Shown in pieces: positions 7,857 through 16,565 of a stretch of DNA of 64,000 bases; the first letter of the stretch is position 1; the number at the start of each line of letters is the position of its first letter. The stretch spans positions 24,181 to 88,180 of the forward strand of contig DIWE01000032.1 in the NCBI GenBank assembly GCA_002423435.1, given 5' to 3'. The position numbers and the translations under genes are program-made. Origin of the DNA: Clostridiales bacterium UBA6114 (lineage in GTDB: Bacteria; Bacillota; Clostridia; Oscillospirales; Butyricicoccaceae). Below the pieces are notes generated by a model. It saw only the letters and a list, made by a program, of their open reading frames with translations. It was not told the origin of the DNA and searched no databases.

Positions 7857-9134
7857 ATGATCAGCATTGGTATTGACGTATCAAAGAAGAAGAGCATGGC
7901 ATTTGCGATGAATGAAAAAGGAGAGGTATTCATGGCTCCAACGGAATTCGAGCATACAGTTGAAGGCTTGGAAGTTCTGGTGGAAAAGCTTCGGGCTATG
8001 CCTCAACCTTTACGGGTGGTACTTGAAAATACAGGCTACTATCATTGGCCGGTCGTCAGCCACTTGCTGGAAGCTGAAATCTTCGTCTGTATTGTAAATT
8101 CCATCCTGATGAATAAGTTCGCCAAGGTGCAGATGCGCCCGGGCAAAACCGACAAACTGGATGCGGTAACCATATGCCGCTTCGGCCTCGCGCACTGGAA
8201 CGAGTTGGTTTGCTGCGCCACATCCGGCGAAACACGCGAAACTTTAAGGCTATATTCCCGCCAGTACAGTGAATACATGAAAATGATGACACAACAGAAG
8301 GTCAATTTCGGCTGCCTTCTGGATAAAGTTATGCCTGGAATACAATCGCTCCTGTGCGATGAGGGCGGCCGCAGCAAGCTCTCAGACTTCGTTATTCAAT
8401 TCTGGCATTTTGACAGGATAACCGCGAAAAGCGAGTCGGCATTTTCCGAGAGCTATTGCAAGTGGGCAAAGAAAAGGGGATACCATGTGAACGAGAGCAA
8501 AGCGCATGCAATCTACGCCTTGTCTCAAAATGGTATCCCCACGCTCCCATGCACAGAAGCCACCAGACTACTGGTTACAGAAGCGGCCAGAGTCCTCATT
8601 AGACTCGAGGACTCTGTCAAGCTTATTATATTGCAAATGGGTCAACTTGCAAGTTCTCTCCCGGAATATGACACAGTTATTTCTATGAAAGGCGTCGGAC
8701 CCAAAACCGCGCCAAGGCTCATTGCTGAGATCGGGGACGTCAGCCGTTTTCATTCCGCAAAGGCACTCGTTGCATACGCCGGACTCGATGCCCCCCCGTT
8801 CCAATCCGGACAGTTTGAAAGCAAACGCAGAAAAATCTCAAAGCGCGGTGACAAATATCTCCGCAAGGTCGGCTATGAAATTATGTTGTCGCTTATGTCC
8901 TCTAAGCCAAAGGAAGATAACGCAGTTTATCTTTTCATGTGTAAAAAACGCGCTGAAGGCAAGTATTATCTCTCGGCGTATATGGCGGGCCTAACAAGTT
9001 CCTTCATATTTACTATGCCCGCCTCAGGCAGGTATACATTGCTCTTGCCATTGCAACTTATTCATAAGCATACCGGGGCTGCTTTTCCTCGTTGCCCCGG
9101 TATACCCGTTTCTTTTTCTTATTTTCTCTCTTGA
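7857..9134 (+). CDS. IS110-family transposase, C-terminus shifted in frame
   Basis: DEDD recombinase with a C-terminal Tnp_20-type domain. Seen: GIDVSKKKSMAF at the start (first Asp), VVLENTGYYHWPV (Glu), KTDKLDA (Asp pair), and the C-terminal block ISMKGVGPKTAPRLIAEIGD, AYAGLDAPPFQSG and KRGDKYLRKVGYEI with the conserved serine region. From about residue 380 the reading frame (GLTSSFIFTMPASG) stops looking like the family, whereas the +2 frame from base 8993 reads NKFLHIYYARLRQVYIALAI and stops at 9067. One base therefore seems lost near 8992. The start ATG 7857 follows TTTGGAGGTAG. The element may be inactive or may tolerate the altered tail. Confidence 0.85.
   Translation: MISIGIDVSKKKSMAFAMNEKGEVFMAPTEFEHTVEGLEVLVEKLRAMPQPLRVVLENTGYYHWPVVSHLLEAEIFVCIVNSILMNKFAKVQMRPGKTDKLDAVTICRFGLAHWNELVCCATSGETRETLRLYSRQYSEYMKMMTQQKVNFGCLLDKVMPGIQSLLCDEGGRSKLSDFVIQFWHFDRITAKSESAFSESYCKWAKKRGYHVNESKAHAIYALSQNGIPTLPCTEATRLLVTEAARVLIRLEDSVKLIILQMGQLASSLPEYDTVISMKGVGPKTAPRLIAEIGDVSRFHSAKALVAYAGLDAPPFQSGQFESKRRKISKRGDKYLRKVGYEIMLSLMSSKPKEDNAVYLFMCKKRAEGKYYLSAYMAGLTSSFIFTMPASGRYTLLLPLQLIHKHTGAAFPRCPGIPVSFSYFLS
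9070..9103. terminator. Hairpin after the transposase
   Basis: ATACCGGGGC (9070-9079) and GCCCCGGTAT (9094-9103), perfect 10-bp stem with a 14-base loop, followed on the plus strand by a T-rich stretch (TTTCTTTTTCTT). It lies directly after the in-frame-corrected stop at 9067 and could end transcription of the IS; the SLH gene converges on it. Confidence 0.6.
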
Positions 9135-9154
9135 CTTTCCATTAGCAGGTTTTT

Positions 9155-12100
9155 TTATGCGGGGGTGAAAACGACGTTTGGCGGCTCCGCCGTAGTCGAG
9201 GTGACGGTGATTTTGGTGCCCGAGACCTTTCCCTTGTCTCCGAGGAGCTTCTTGATTGCGGAGACAACGTCGGAAGAGCTTGACAGCTTTGCGACATTGA
9301 TCGTCGTATCATCGGAGGTATTGCCGAACAGGTAAACCGTATCGTCGATTGTAAGGGTATCTCCGAATTTAGGCACCTTTGCGACGCTGATGACGCAGGT
9401 GCCGAGGGTCGTATCCTCGCCGGTCTTCGTCTGCACGGCCGATGAGATGATGGAGCCTGAGGTGGTTATCTCCTGGGAATTGCCGGACGAGCCGATCAGC
9501 CTGCTCTGGAAAATAACGGTGGAGGTGCCGTTCGCCGTTGCCTTGAAAGCCGAGCTGTAAAACGCCTTCGCAATGTCGCTTGCGGGATCATCCTCGGAGA
9601 TTACAATCCGGTCGTGCGCTTCGAAATCCGACGTTTGTCCGTTTACAGTAATGCTTAGAACCATGCCCTCGGTGATTTCGGGAAGCGTAAGCACAAACGT
9701 CTCGGCCTCGGCCGCGTTGCCCTCCGACTTTGTCACCGAAAAGAGCGTGCTGTCGTAGGTGATGGTCGGCGCCGTGATGTCTCCGCTGGAAACCACGATG
9801 CTGCTGCCGGAATACGAGGTCAGAAAACCGCCTGTGGTGCTGTCGGAGAGCTTCCTTTGCAGAAGGGACGCGGCCTGATCCGTCGTCGTCACGTTTGTCA
9901 TCGGAATATCGTAACTGGTTTCAACATCGGAGGCCAAGGGGCAAAACCGATAGGTCTTGTTGTTGATTTTAAGCTCCACAGGGTCGCCGCCGACGACGGG
10001 AAGCGCTTTAACGGTAAGCGTGCATGTCCCGTTTTTCCGGTTACGGCCCTCGGTTTTCGTCACCGTCCCGAAATTGCTGCTGACCGACGAAGTGCCAGTG
10101 GTTACCCCGGGGGTTTTGTTTGCAAAGGTCAGCGCTTTGTCGGAGGCGGACACCGTAAATACCTTGTGGTCGGCATATGTCGCGGCTATTTCCTTCAGCG
10201 CGTCCGTCCTGCTGATTGCCTCATACTCCGTGCTCGTTTCTCCGATGATGAAATCTTTGTCCAAAATCGAGAAGGTGTCGCCGTTTGACGGACTTTTCAT
10301 CGTGATCGTCCACTCGGCGTTTGTGCCGCTGCCTTGCTTGGTGCTGGAGGGGTAGATCGCCCCCGTCGTCTGCTGCTTTGTGATAGTAACCGTATAGGTT
10401 ACCGACTGTACACCGTTTGACACAACGATGTCTATCGATTTTTGCGTGGCGGCAACGATGACGTCTCCGGAAGAAGATCCCGTCGCCTCTTTTTGATCGC
10501 CGATTTTGATGCTTTGTCCCGCGTCCGCCTCGGCCGTGATTTTCATATTCGTGCCCGATGTGTAGGCGGTATATTTGGTTACCTCCGGGTCAAAGGAAGT
10601 GGACAGGGGAACGGAAATTTTGTTGTCGCTGTTGTAAACGGACAAACCGGAGAGCACCGGCTCGGCAAGCTCGGCCATCGTGACCGTGTAGAAAGAGGTG
10701 TTTTTGCCTTCACAGGATACCTGAATGCGGATCGTCTCGTTCTGTTCGGTGTCGACGCTTAAGTATGAACCGCTTGCAACTTCTTCGCCGTTTACCGTGA
10801 TCTTATAGCCTTCGCTGTCGTCGTCTTCGTTGTCGTCGGCAAGAGAGGGGTACACCCTGACGGTAGAGGCGTCCGAATAAGCCTGATAAGTAAGCTTCGT
10901 GCCGGAAAAGGATTCCATCGGAATCTCTTCCGAGCCGTCGGCGCTTTTTAAGACAAGCCCTTTAAGCTGGGCCGCCTCTCCGTAAGGCATCAGCGTGTTG
11001 TTCCCGACCTTGATCGGCAATCCGCCCGACAGCCTGATATTGTTGATGTTGACGATAATATCCGCACCGATCGTCGAGTCTCCCGAATTGACAAGGACAT
11101 TTGAAAGGATGCCGCTGCCTGTCACAGTGGTCGGCGCGTTTAGGTTCAGTTCCGCAATGATGCCGTTTGCCTTTACGGTTATCTGGTATTTTTGGGAGAA
11201 TGTCCCCGCTGAAAGCGTCAGGGAGGAGACGGTGCCCGAATCAACGGAAAGAAGTGTTGTCGGGTCGTCGAGCGAAAAGCTTCCGAAGTTCCCGTTTAAG
11301 GCGATGTCGGCGTTCGGAGCGTCGAATAAGAGATCGGAAACCCCGGCCGCGTCAATGCCAAGTCCCGCCGTGTCGAGTGTGCAGGGCGATTTTACATCGA
11401 CTTTATTTGTGCCCGACAAGCCCTTTAAGGCGAACCGGACGCCGGATAAATAGCCTTCCGGATAACCGACTTCAAGGTTGCCGGCAAACGTCGCATCCTC
11501 CGCGATCACGCCGCCGTCGTTTCCACCGCCGGCGACAAAGGTCAGGCCCTTGACCGTGACGTTTCTCAGCGTGGCGGTGCCTGTCCCGATTCCCTCGGTC
11601 AGATAAAGGTTTCCTTCAACCGTCGCGTTTTCAAGCGTGACGCCCGAAGTGCTGATCGTCACATTTCCGGAAATGTTTCCGCCCACATAGCTTCCGGCCT
11701 TGTTGTAAAGCTCTCCCATGGCGCGCGCCAGAATGGTTGCCGCCTGCGCGCGGGAGAGCGAGGAAACGGGCTCGAAGTTGCCGCTTGGCATAGCGGTTAC
11801 GATCCCGAATTTCTCAGCGGTCGCGATATAGGCCTTTGCCCAGGAAGCAATCGTGTCCTCGTCGTGAAAGCTCGCATTCCCGGTTTCAAGCGGAAGCTTT
11901 AGCACGCGGATCAGCATGGCGGCCGCCTCTTGGCGGCTGATGAATCCGTCGGGGTTCGCCTTTCCGCCCGAGCCGAGCATGTAGCCCATGGTTGCGGCCC
12001 TGGTGACGGCCTGGGATTTCCAGTCACCGGAATATGTAACGTCAGAAAAACGGGTGTCGCCTTCTTTTGTAAAACCGAACGTGCGGTTTATCAGCGCCGC

Positions 12101-12295
12101 GAATTCCGCGCGCGTGATGTTTGCGTCAGGGCGATAGCTTCCTTTGCCGTTGCCCTGCATGATCCCTTTTTCCGAGAGCAGAAGAATCTGGTCCTTCGCC
12201 CAATGCTTGTCGATGTCCGTAGCAGCGAGCGCTCCGGGCGTCATGGAAAGAAGCAGGGCGGTGATGAGAAAAAATGCAGCGATTCGTCTTCGCAT
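9155..12295 (-). CDS. SLH-domain surface protein with beta-solenoid and cadherin-like regions
   Basis: Secreted cell-surface protein of about 1046 residues. From ATG 12295 there is a signal peptide (RRRIAAFFLITALLLSMTP, cut near ALAA), then three SLH domains (about residues 28-200; WAKDQILLLSEKGIMQG, ITRAEFAALINR, ISRQEAAAMLIR, LSRAQAATILAR) that should bind pyruvylated wall polymer. Next come Gly/Thr/Val-rich short repeats (NVTISTSGVTLENATVEGNL) like a right-handed beta-helix, a cadherin-like beta-sandwich segment (LSVYNSDNKIS) and several similar beta-rich modules. The ORF extends further upstream, but GGAGGGA (12304-12310) sits 8 bases from ATG 12295. Ligand or function is not known. Confidence 0.85.
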   Translation of the reverse strand: MRRRIAAFFLITALLLSMTPGALAATDIDKHWAKDQILLLSEKGIMQGNGKGSYRPDANITRAEFAALINRTFGFTKEGDTRFSDVTYSGDWKSQAVTRAATMGYMLGSGGKANPDGFISRQEAAAMLIRVLKLPLETGNASFHDEDTIASWAKAYIATAEKFGIVTAMPSGNFEPVSSLSRAQAATILARAMGELYNKAGSYVGGNISGNVTISTSGVTLENATVEGNLYLTEGIGTGTATLRNVTVKGLTFVAGGGNDGGVIAEDATFAGNLEVGYPEGYLSGVRFALKGLSGTNKVDVKSPCTLDTAGLGIDAAGVSDLLFDAPNADIALNGNFGSFSLDDPTTLLSVDSGTVSSLTLSAGTFSQKYQITVKANGIIAELNLNAPTTVTGSGILSNVLVNSGDSTIGADIIVNINNIRLSGGLPIKVGNNTLMPYGEAAQLKGLVLKSADGSEEIPMESFSGTKLTYQAYSDASTVRVYPSLADDNEDDDSEGYKITVNGEEVASGSYLSVDTEQNETIRIQVSCEGKNTSFYTVTMAELAEPVLSGLSVYNSDNKISVPLSTSFDPEVTKYTAYTSGTNMKITAEADAGQSIKIGDQKEATGSSSGDVIVAATQKSIDIVVSNGVQSVTYTVTITKQQTTGAIYPSSTKQGSGTNAEWTITMKSPSNGDTFSILDKDFIIGETSTEYEAISRTDALKEIAATYADHKVFTVSASDKALTFANKTPGVTTGTSSVSSNFGTVTKTEGRNRKNGTCTLTVKALPVVGGDPVELKINNKTYRFCPLASDVETSYDIPMTNVTTTDQAASLLQRKLSDSTTGGFLTSYSGSSIVVSSGDITAPTITYDSTLFSVTKSEGNAAEAETFVLTLPEITEGMVLSITVNGQTSDFEAHDRIVISEDDPASDIAKAFYSSAFKATANGTSTVIFQSRLIGSSGNSQEITTSGSIISSAVQTKTGEDTTLGTCVISVAKVPKFGDTLTIDDTVYLFGNTSDDTTINVAKLSSSSDVVSAIKKLLGDKGKVSGTKITVTSTTAEPPNVVFTPA

Positions 12296-12346
12296 TTTCG
12301 GGGTCCCTCCTTTGATGGCATGCCGTTTAAATTTTATCGTTAATTT

Positions 12347-12376
12347 ATTATACAGTACAGAACCGCTTAAAAACAA
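12347..12376 (-). promoter_or_regulatory. Promoter candidate of the SLH gene
   Basis: On the minus strand TTGTTT (12376-12371), an 18-base spacer and TATAAT (12352-12347), about 50 bases before the start codon at 12295. Confidence 0.6.
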
Positions 12377-12463
12377 CATACTGAGACGGAAAACACCCCA
12401 TAAAGTTCCAAAAAAGGAAAAAGATCCGCAAAAAATGAAGGGCTAAAAAAATACAGAACCCTC

Positions 12464-12494
12464 TTGACTTAAAGCGCACTCTAAATACTATACT
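12464..12494 (+). promoter_or_regulatory. MerR-type promoter with 19-base spacer
   Basis: TTGACT (12464-12469), spacer of 19 bases, TATACT (12489-12494). The spacer carries the imperfect dyad CTTAAAGCGCACTCTAAA. A long 19-base spacer with a dyad between the boxes is the hallmark of promoters activated by MerR-family proteins, and aldehyde-responsive members (AdhR/NmlR type) are known to act on oxidoreductase genes. No such regulator is encoded in this window. Confidence 0.6.
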
Positions 12495-12524
12495 AACAGT
12501 GGATCAAAAAAAGGAAGTGAGCTA

Positions 12525-13634
12525 ATGGAATATACGCAATACGGAAAGACAGGGCTCCGGGTGTCGAGGTTCGGCCTGGGCTGCATGCGGTTCCCGCCGA
12601 ATGAGGCCGACGCGGTCGAGATGGTCCGCTATGCGATCGACCACGGCGTCAACTATATCGACACCGCCTACGTCTACAAGGACAGCGAAGTCATTACGGG
12701 AAAGGCGCTTAAGAACGGGTACCGGGACAAGACCTATCTCGCGACGAAAAGCCCCATCTGGAACATCACAAGGCATGAGGACTTTGAAAAGTACTTAGAC
12801 GAGGAGCTTGCGCGGCTTAAAACGGACCACATTGACGTTTACCTTCTGCACAACATGAATTATAATAACTGGGAGAAGGTCAAAAAATACGACGGCCTTA
12901 CCTTCCTGGACAAAATGGTGCAAAAGGGGAAGATCGGGCACAAGGCCTTTTCCATTCACAACACATTCCCGGCGTTCCAGGAGATCGTCGACTCCTTTGA
13001 CTGGGAAATGGCGCAGATCCAGCTCAACATTCTCGACGAGCATCAGCAGGTGGGCGTCGAGGGCATGAAATACGCGTCGGAGAAAGGGCTTGCGGTAGTT
13101 GTGATGGAGCCGCTGCGCGGCGGGTACCTCTTAAACAACGTTCCCGGGGAAGTGCATGAGCTCATAAGCGCCTATCCGGAGAAACGCTCGCTGGTCGAGT
13201 GGTGCTTCCGCTGGCTATACAACATGCCGGAGGTGACGGTGGTTCTGAGCGGCACGAGCACACTCGAACAGCTCAAGGACAACTTAAGGATATTCGGGCA
13301 TTCGGCGGCGGACGTGATGTCAAAAGAGGATATGAGGCTGATCCAAAGAATCCAGGAGGCGTTCGAGTCGAAAAAGAGCGTGGGCTGCACCGGCTGCAGA
13401 TACTGCATGCCATGTCCGAAGGGCGTCGACATCCCGGAAATTTTCAGGCTGTATAACAGCTACCAGCGTCTAACGCAGCATCCGATCGACAAAGTCGTGT
13501 ACCAGAACACGACGGTCCCCTCCGGCAAGGGCGCGGACCGGTGTATCTCCTGCGGTATCTGTATGCAGCACTGCCCGCAGGACCTTAAAATTCCCGAGCT
13601 GTTAAAAACGGCTCACGCGGAGCTTTCCAAATAA
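12525..13634 (+). CDS. Aldo/keto reductase with C-terminal 4Fe-4S motifs
   Basis: 369 residues. N-terminal aldo/keto reductase barrel: YGKTGLRVSRFGLGCMR, the catalytic Asp and Tyr in NYIDTAYVY, Lys in YLATKSP and the His in DVYLLHNM. The C-terminal third carries two cysteine clusters, CTGCRYCMPCP (about residue 290) and CISCGICMQHCP (about 340), the pattern of a ferredoxin-like extension. Such fused members are common in anaerobes and are thought to reduce aldehydes or act on redox balance. Preceded by an AAGGAAGTG site and the 19-base-spacer promoter; followed 27 bases later by a 2-hydroxyacid dehydrogenase, probably co-transcribed. Substrate unknown. Confidence 0.9.
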   Translation: MEYTQYGKTGLRVSRFGLGCMRFPPNEADAVEMVRYAIDHGVNYIDTAYVYKDSEVITGKALKNGYRDKTYLATKSPIWNITRHEDFEKYLDEELARLKTDHIDVYLLHNMNYNNWEKVKKYDGLTFLDKMVQKGKIGHKAFSIHNTFPAFQEIVDSFDWEMAQIQLNILDEHQQVGVEGMKYASEKGLAVVVMEPLRGGYLLNNVPGEVHELISAYPEKRSLVEWCFRWLYNMPEVTVVLSGTSTLEQLKDNLRIFGHSAADVMSKEDMRLIQRIQEAFESKKSVGCTGCRYCMPCPKGVDIPEIFRLYNSYQRLTQHPIDKVVYQNTTVPSGKGADRCISCGICMQHCPQDLKIPELLKTAHAELSK

Positions 13635-13661
13635 GCTGTATCCCGAAAGGGTGAAAAGCGG

Positions 13662-14624
13662 ATGATTGTCTCATTGGTGCACTGGAAAAATCGCTATATC
13701 CCCGCGCTTAAAGAGCTCCTCTGCGAAAAAATTTACGAATGCCGCGACAGGCAGGAGGCGTTACGGGTTTTGCCGGACGCGGACATCGTCATCACCTTCG
13801 GCGGCGGGGACGGGGACTACGCGATCCCCATAGACGGGGAGATGCTGGCCGCCGCCCACGGTCTGCGGCTCGTCTTGAGCTTGAGCTCGGGCGTCGAGAA
13901 GCTGCCGATGCAGGCCCTGCGCGAAAAAAACGTTGCGGTGTGCAACAGCAGGGGAGCGCACGGGGTGTCCATCGCGGAATACGTGCTCGGCGGGATGCTC
14001 GTCATGAGCCACCATTTCCATCAGTTCCTGCGCAGTCAGGAACAGAGCCGCTGGAAGCCGATCGTAAGGGGAGAGGACCTGGAGGGCGGCACCCTGTGCG
14101 TAATCGGCGCAGGTAGCATCGGACGGGAGATCGCCAGAAAGGCCAAAGCCTTCGACATGAACGTGATCGGGATCAAAAGGCGCCCGGAACCCGTCTGCGG
14201 CTTTGACCGGGTCTGGGGCGCGGATCGGCTCCACGAGGCGCTTGCGCTTTCGGACTATGTCGTCATGGTCGCACCGCTCACTTCCGAGACCTACCACATG
14301 ATGGGGGAGGCGGAATTCCGAAGGATGAAGGAGACGGCGATATTTATCAACGTGTCCCGCGGCGATACGGTGGACGAGAGCGCCCTGATCCGGGCGCTTA
14401 CGGAGAAAACGATCGCGGGGGCGGTCCTCGACGTGTTTCACGAGGAGCCGCTGCCCCCGGAAAGCCCACTGTGGGGAATGGAAAATGTGCTGGTGACGCC
14501 CCATTGCTCGGGGCCGACGAAAAATACCCAAAGGAAAACGATCCGGCTGATTTACGACAATATCGTAAGATACAGGCAGGGCGGGGAACTGATCAATCTC
14601 TTTGCGGAGAATCAGACGTATTAA
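13662..14624 (+). CDS. D-isomer-specific 2-hydroxyacid dehydrogenase
   Basis: NAD(P)-dependent reduction of a 2-oxoacid to a D-2-hydroxyacid, or the reverse. Rossmann motif GAGSIGREIARKAKAF (about residues 148-163), the loop VAPLTSETYHM, and the three catalytic residues: Arg in NVSRGDT, Glu in FHEEPLP and His in TPHCSGP. 320 residues, normal length. It follows the aldo/keto reductase and probably shares its promoter, so the pair may respond to reactive carbonyl stress. The real substrate cannot be told. Confidence 0.88.
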   Translation: MIVSLVHWKNRYIPALKELLCEKIYECRDRQEALRVLPDADIVITFGGGDGDYAIPIDGEMLAAAHGLRLVLSLSSGVEKLPMQALREKNVAVCNSRGAHGVSIAEYVLGGMLVMSHHFHQFLRSQEQSRWKPIVRGEDLEGGTLCVIGAGSIGREIARKAKAFDMNVIGIKRRPEPVCGFDRVWGADRLHEALALSDYVVMVAPLTSETYHMMGEAEFRRMKETAIFINVSRGDTVDESALIRALTEKTIAGAVLDVFHEEPLPPESPLWGMENVLVTPHCSGPTKNTQRKTIRLIYDNIVRYRQGGELINLFAENQTY

Positions 14625-14645
14625 CCATATAGTCCACATCATAAA

Positions 14646-14678
14646 AATCGCGGCGACTGTTTTGCAGCCGCCGCGATT
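14646..14678. terminator. Hairpin between converging genes
   Basis: AATCGCGGCG (14646-14655) and CGCCGCGATT (14669-14678), 10-bp perfect stem with an inner CTG/CAG pair. It sits between the plus-strand dehydrogenase and the minus-strand SLH gene and probably ends the former. Confidence 0.65.
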
Positions 14679-14703
14679 CTGTCTGATCGCTGATTTTTAC
14701 ATA

Positions 14704-16518
14704 TCATGCCGGGGACTCGAATACCGGCGTACCGTCGGGCAAATAATAACGGTCCCCTATATAGACAAGACCGTTTCTGAAACCGAAAGGCTCGCCGTCC
14801 TCTAAGGTGCCGAGCTTGTTTCCCTCCCAGTCCATCACGGCAAGCTGCGCTTCATCCTGCTGATAGAGGTAAAGCCCGCCGCCGTCGGGATAAACAGGGG
14901 AAAAACGGTAGTAGCCGTCTGTGCCGCCGTCGGAATAAAGACCTCCGAAAAGGCTGATCGTTTGCACCTCGCGCCCGGTCTCGTCGACAAAAGCGTAATG
15001 ATCCGCGTTTTGGCCGTCCGACGCATGGGAAATCCAGCCGATATAGTGTCCGCTGTCGATTTCCTCAAACCGGTTTCGATATTCTTTAGAAATCGGCTTG
15101 CCGTCCCGGCCGAGCAAAAGATAAAAGCCGTTTTTGCTTGCGATAAACTGCCCGTTTCGGCAGCAGACGATGTGGTCGTAGTCAAAGTCCGTCAAAAGGC
15201 CCGTTAATCCGCTGTAAACCGCGCATTGCCCCTCGCCGTTTTGTACAATCGCGTTCTCCCCCAGCCGGTATTCCCGATTGGTCATAAGCGTGTATTTTGT
15301 CGTATCCAGAAAATCGGCTTTAATAACCTTCCCGTTTTGGTCAATGACATCCCAGCCGCCGTCTTGCCGCCGTACAACGGCCCTGCCGCCTAAGAAGTCG
15401 CCGGCATCCTCGTACTGAGGTTCAATCGCCAAATCCCCCGCGTCGTTCATATACCCGTATTTCTGATCCGCGATAAACATCGTCATCCCGCCGGACGGTA
15501 TTCCGAGCTGCGCGTTTTCATAGGTAGCGCCGGTCTTGAGGTTTACGACATATACACTCGGCGCTCCGTCGTAAGTCAGCATGACAAGGTGGCCGGAGAC
15601 AATGGCATATGAAAAATGGCCGCTTGTGCCCTTAAAATCGGAAAGAAGCGCCGCGCCTTTCCGATCGATGATATGTGTGCCCGGATTCATAATGTTCGAA
15701 GGATTGTCGAGGACCACTTCATATTCCCGGTCAAACGGATAGATATAGCCCTTTTCCTCTTTTGTGTAGTTATTACCTGATGAATCGATATAACCATCGC
15801 CATATGGATAGTATTCCGGCTCCGGCTTTTCATTCGGCTCCCCGCCGCCGTTTGCGTTGTACAGGCGAAGCATGGTCAGGTATGCCTGCTCGCGCGTGTA
15901 TGTCCCCACGGGATCAAAGGCATTTCCCGGCACGCCCGTCATGATTCCCTGGCGGTAAACCCAATAGATACCATTTCGCGCAAAATTTTGAATCCGGTTT
16001 CCGTCGGAAAAGACATGCGGAAAATTTGAGGCGAGCGCCGATGCGCTCGCGGCTTCGTCGGCGATCAGGGACGTCAGTTTGTCCGCTGCGCTGTAAAGCA
16101 TTTTCGCGGCCTCCTGCCGGGTAATCGGAGCATCCGGGTCAAAGATCCCATTCCCTCTGCCGCCGACGATACCGAGAGACGCGCAGAGCAAAACGTCCGG
16201 ATCGTCGGTGTCGCCGAATACGGGCTCGGGGTCGGTGCCGCCCGGTGTGCCTTGGCCGACTGTCCCGGCTTTACCGGATAAATACCAGATATCGTACAGA
16301 TTGGCGATGAGACGGCAGAACTCCCGCCTCGTGACGGGCGCGTCATACGCGTTTTGCAGTTCCCCGGGCACAAGGCCGAGCAATATCGCCTGCGAAACCT
16401 CCGCCTGCGCCCAGCCGGACGGCCCGCCCGGTGCTCCGCCGGCGTCCGCCGAAGAGGCAAAAGCGCCCCGAATCAATACAAAAAGTAAAAGAATGACAGA
16501 TATGCCCCTTTTTGACAT
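14704..16518 (-). CDS. SLH-domain protein with WG-type beta-propeller region
   Basis: 604 residues. Signal peptide (RGISVILLLFVLIRGAFA), then three degenerate SLH domains (SQAILLGLVPGELQNAYDAP, VTRREFCRLIANLY, ITRQEAAKMLYSAA, YTREQAYLTMLRLYN), a Pro/Tyr/Gly linker near residue 235, and a C-terminal half of short repeats with tyrosines and glycines such as KYGYMNDAGDLAIEPQYEDA and GGRAVVRRQDGGWDVIDQNG that match WG/KWG-type repeats. Probably attached to the wall and exposes a protein- or sugar-binding surface. Lies 47 bases after the sigma-like gene and may be in one operon with it. Confidence 0.85.
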   Translation of the reverse strand: MSKRGISVILLLFVLIRGAFASSADAGGAPGGPSGWAQAEVSQAILLGLVPGELQNAYDAPVTRREFCRLIANLYDIWYLSGKAGTVGQGTPGGTDPEPVFGDTDDPDVLLCASLGIVGGRGNGIFDPDAPITRQEAAKMLYSAADKLTSLIADEAASASALASNFPHVFSDGNRIQNFARNGIYWVYRQGIMTGVPGNAFDPVGTYTREQAYLTMLRLYNANGGGEPNEKPEPEYYPYGDGYIDSSGNNYTKEEKGYIYPFDREYEVVLDNPSNIMNPGTHIIDRKGAALLSDFKGTSGHFSYAIVSGHLVMLTYDGAPSVYVVNLKTGATYENAQLGIPSGGMTMFIADQKYGYMNDAGDLAIEPQYEDAGDFLGGRAVVRRQDGGWDVIDQNGKVIKADFLDTTKYTLMTNREYRLGENAIVQNGEGQCAVYSGLTGLLTDFDYDHIVCCRNGQFIASKNGFYLLLGRDGKPISKEYRNRFEEIDSGHYIGWISHASDGQNADHYAFVDETGREVQTISLFGGLYSDGGTDGYYRFSPVYPDGGGLYLYQQDEAQLAVMDWEGNKLGTLEDGEPFGFRNGLVYIGDRYYLPDGTPVFESPA

Positions 16519-16565
16519 GCGATCACCCCGCTTTAAGTATCAGATACGGACCAAACAAGAAACGG

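Larger units (their letters stand above)
7603..9152 (+). mobile_element. IS110-family insertion sequence (ends not determined)
   Basis: Consists of a 250-base non-coding leader, a DEDD-type transposase ORF (7857 onward) and a short tail with a hairpin. IS110 elements usually lack terminal inverted repeats, so the ends cannot be read from one copy; the limits given are the neighbouring palindrome on the left and the SLH gene on the right. The leader holds a structured segment treated separately as a possible bridge RNA. Confidence 0.6.

Noticed and set aside
13761..14642. 293-codon minus-strand ORF opposite the 2-hydroxyacid dehydrogenase
   Set aside because: Antisense shadow with biased composition, while the plus strand has all catalytic motifs.
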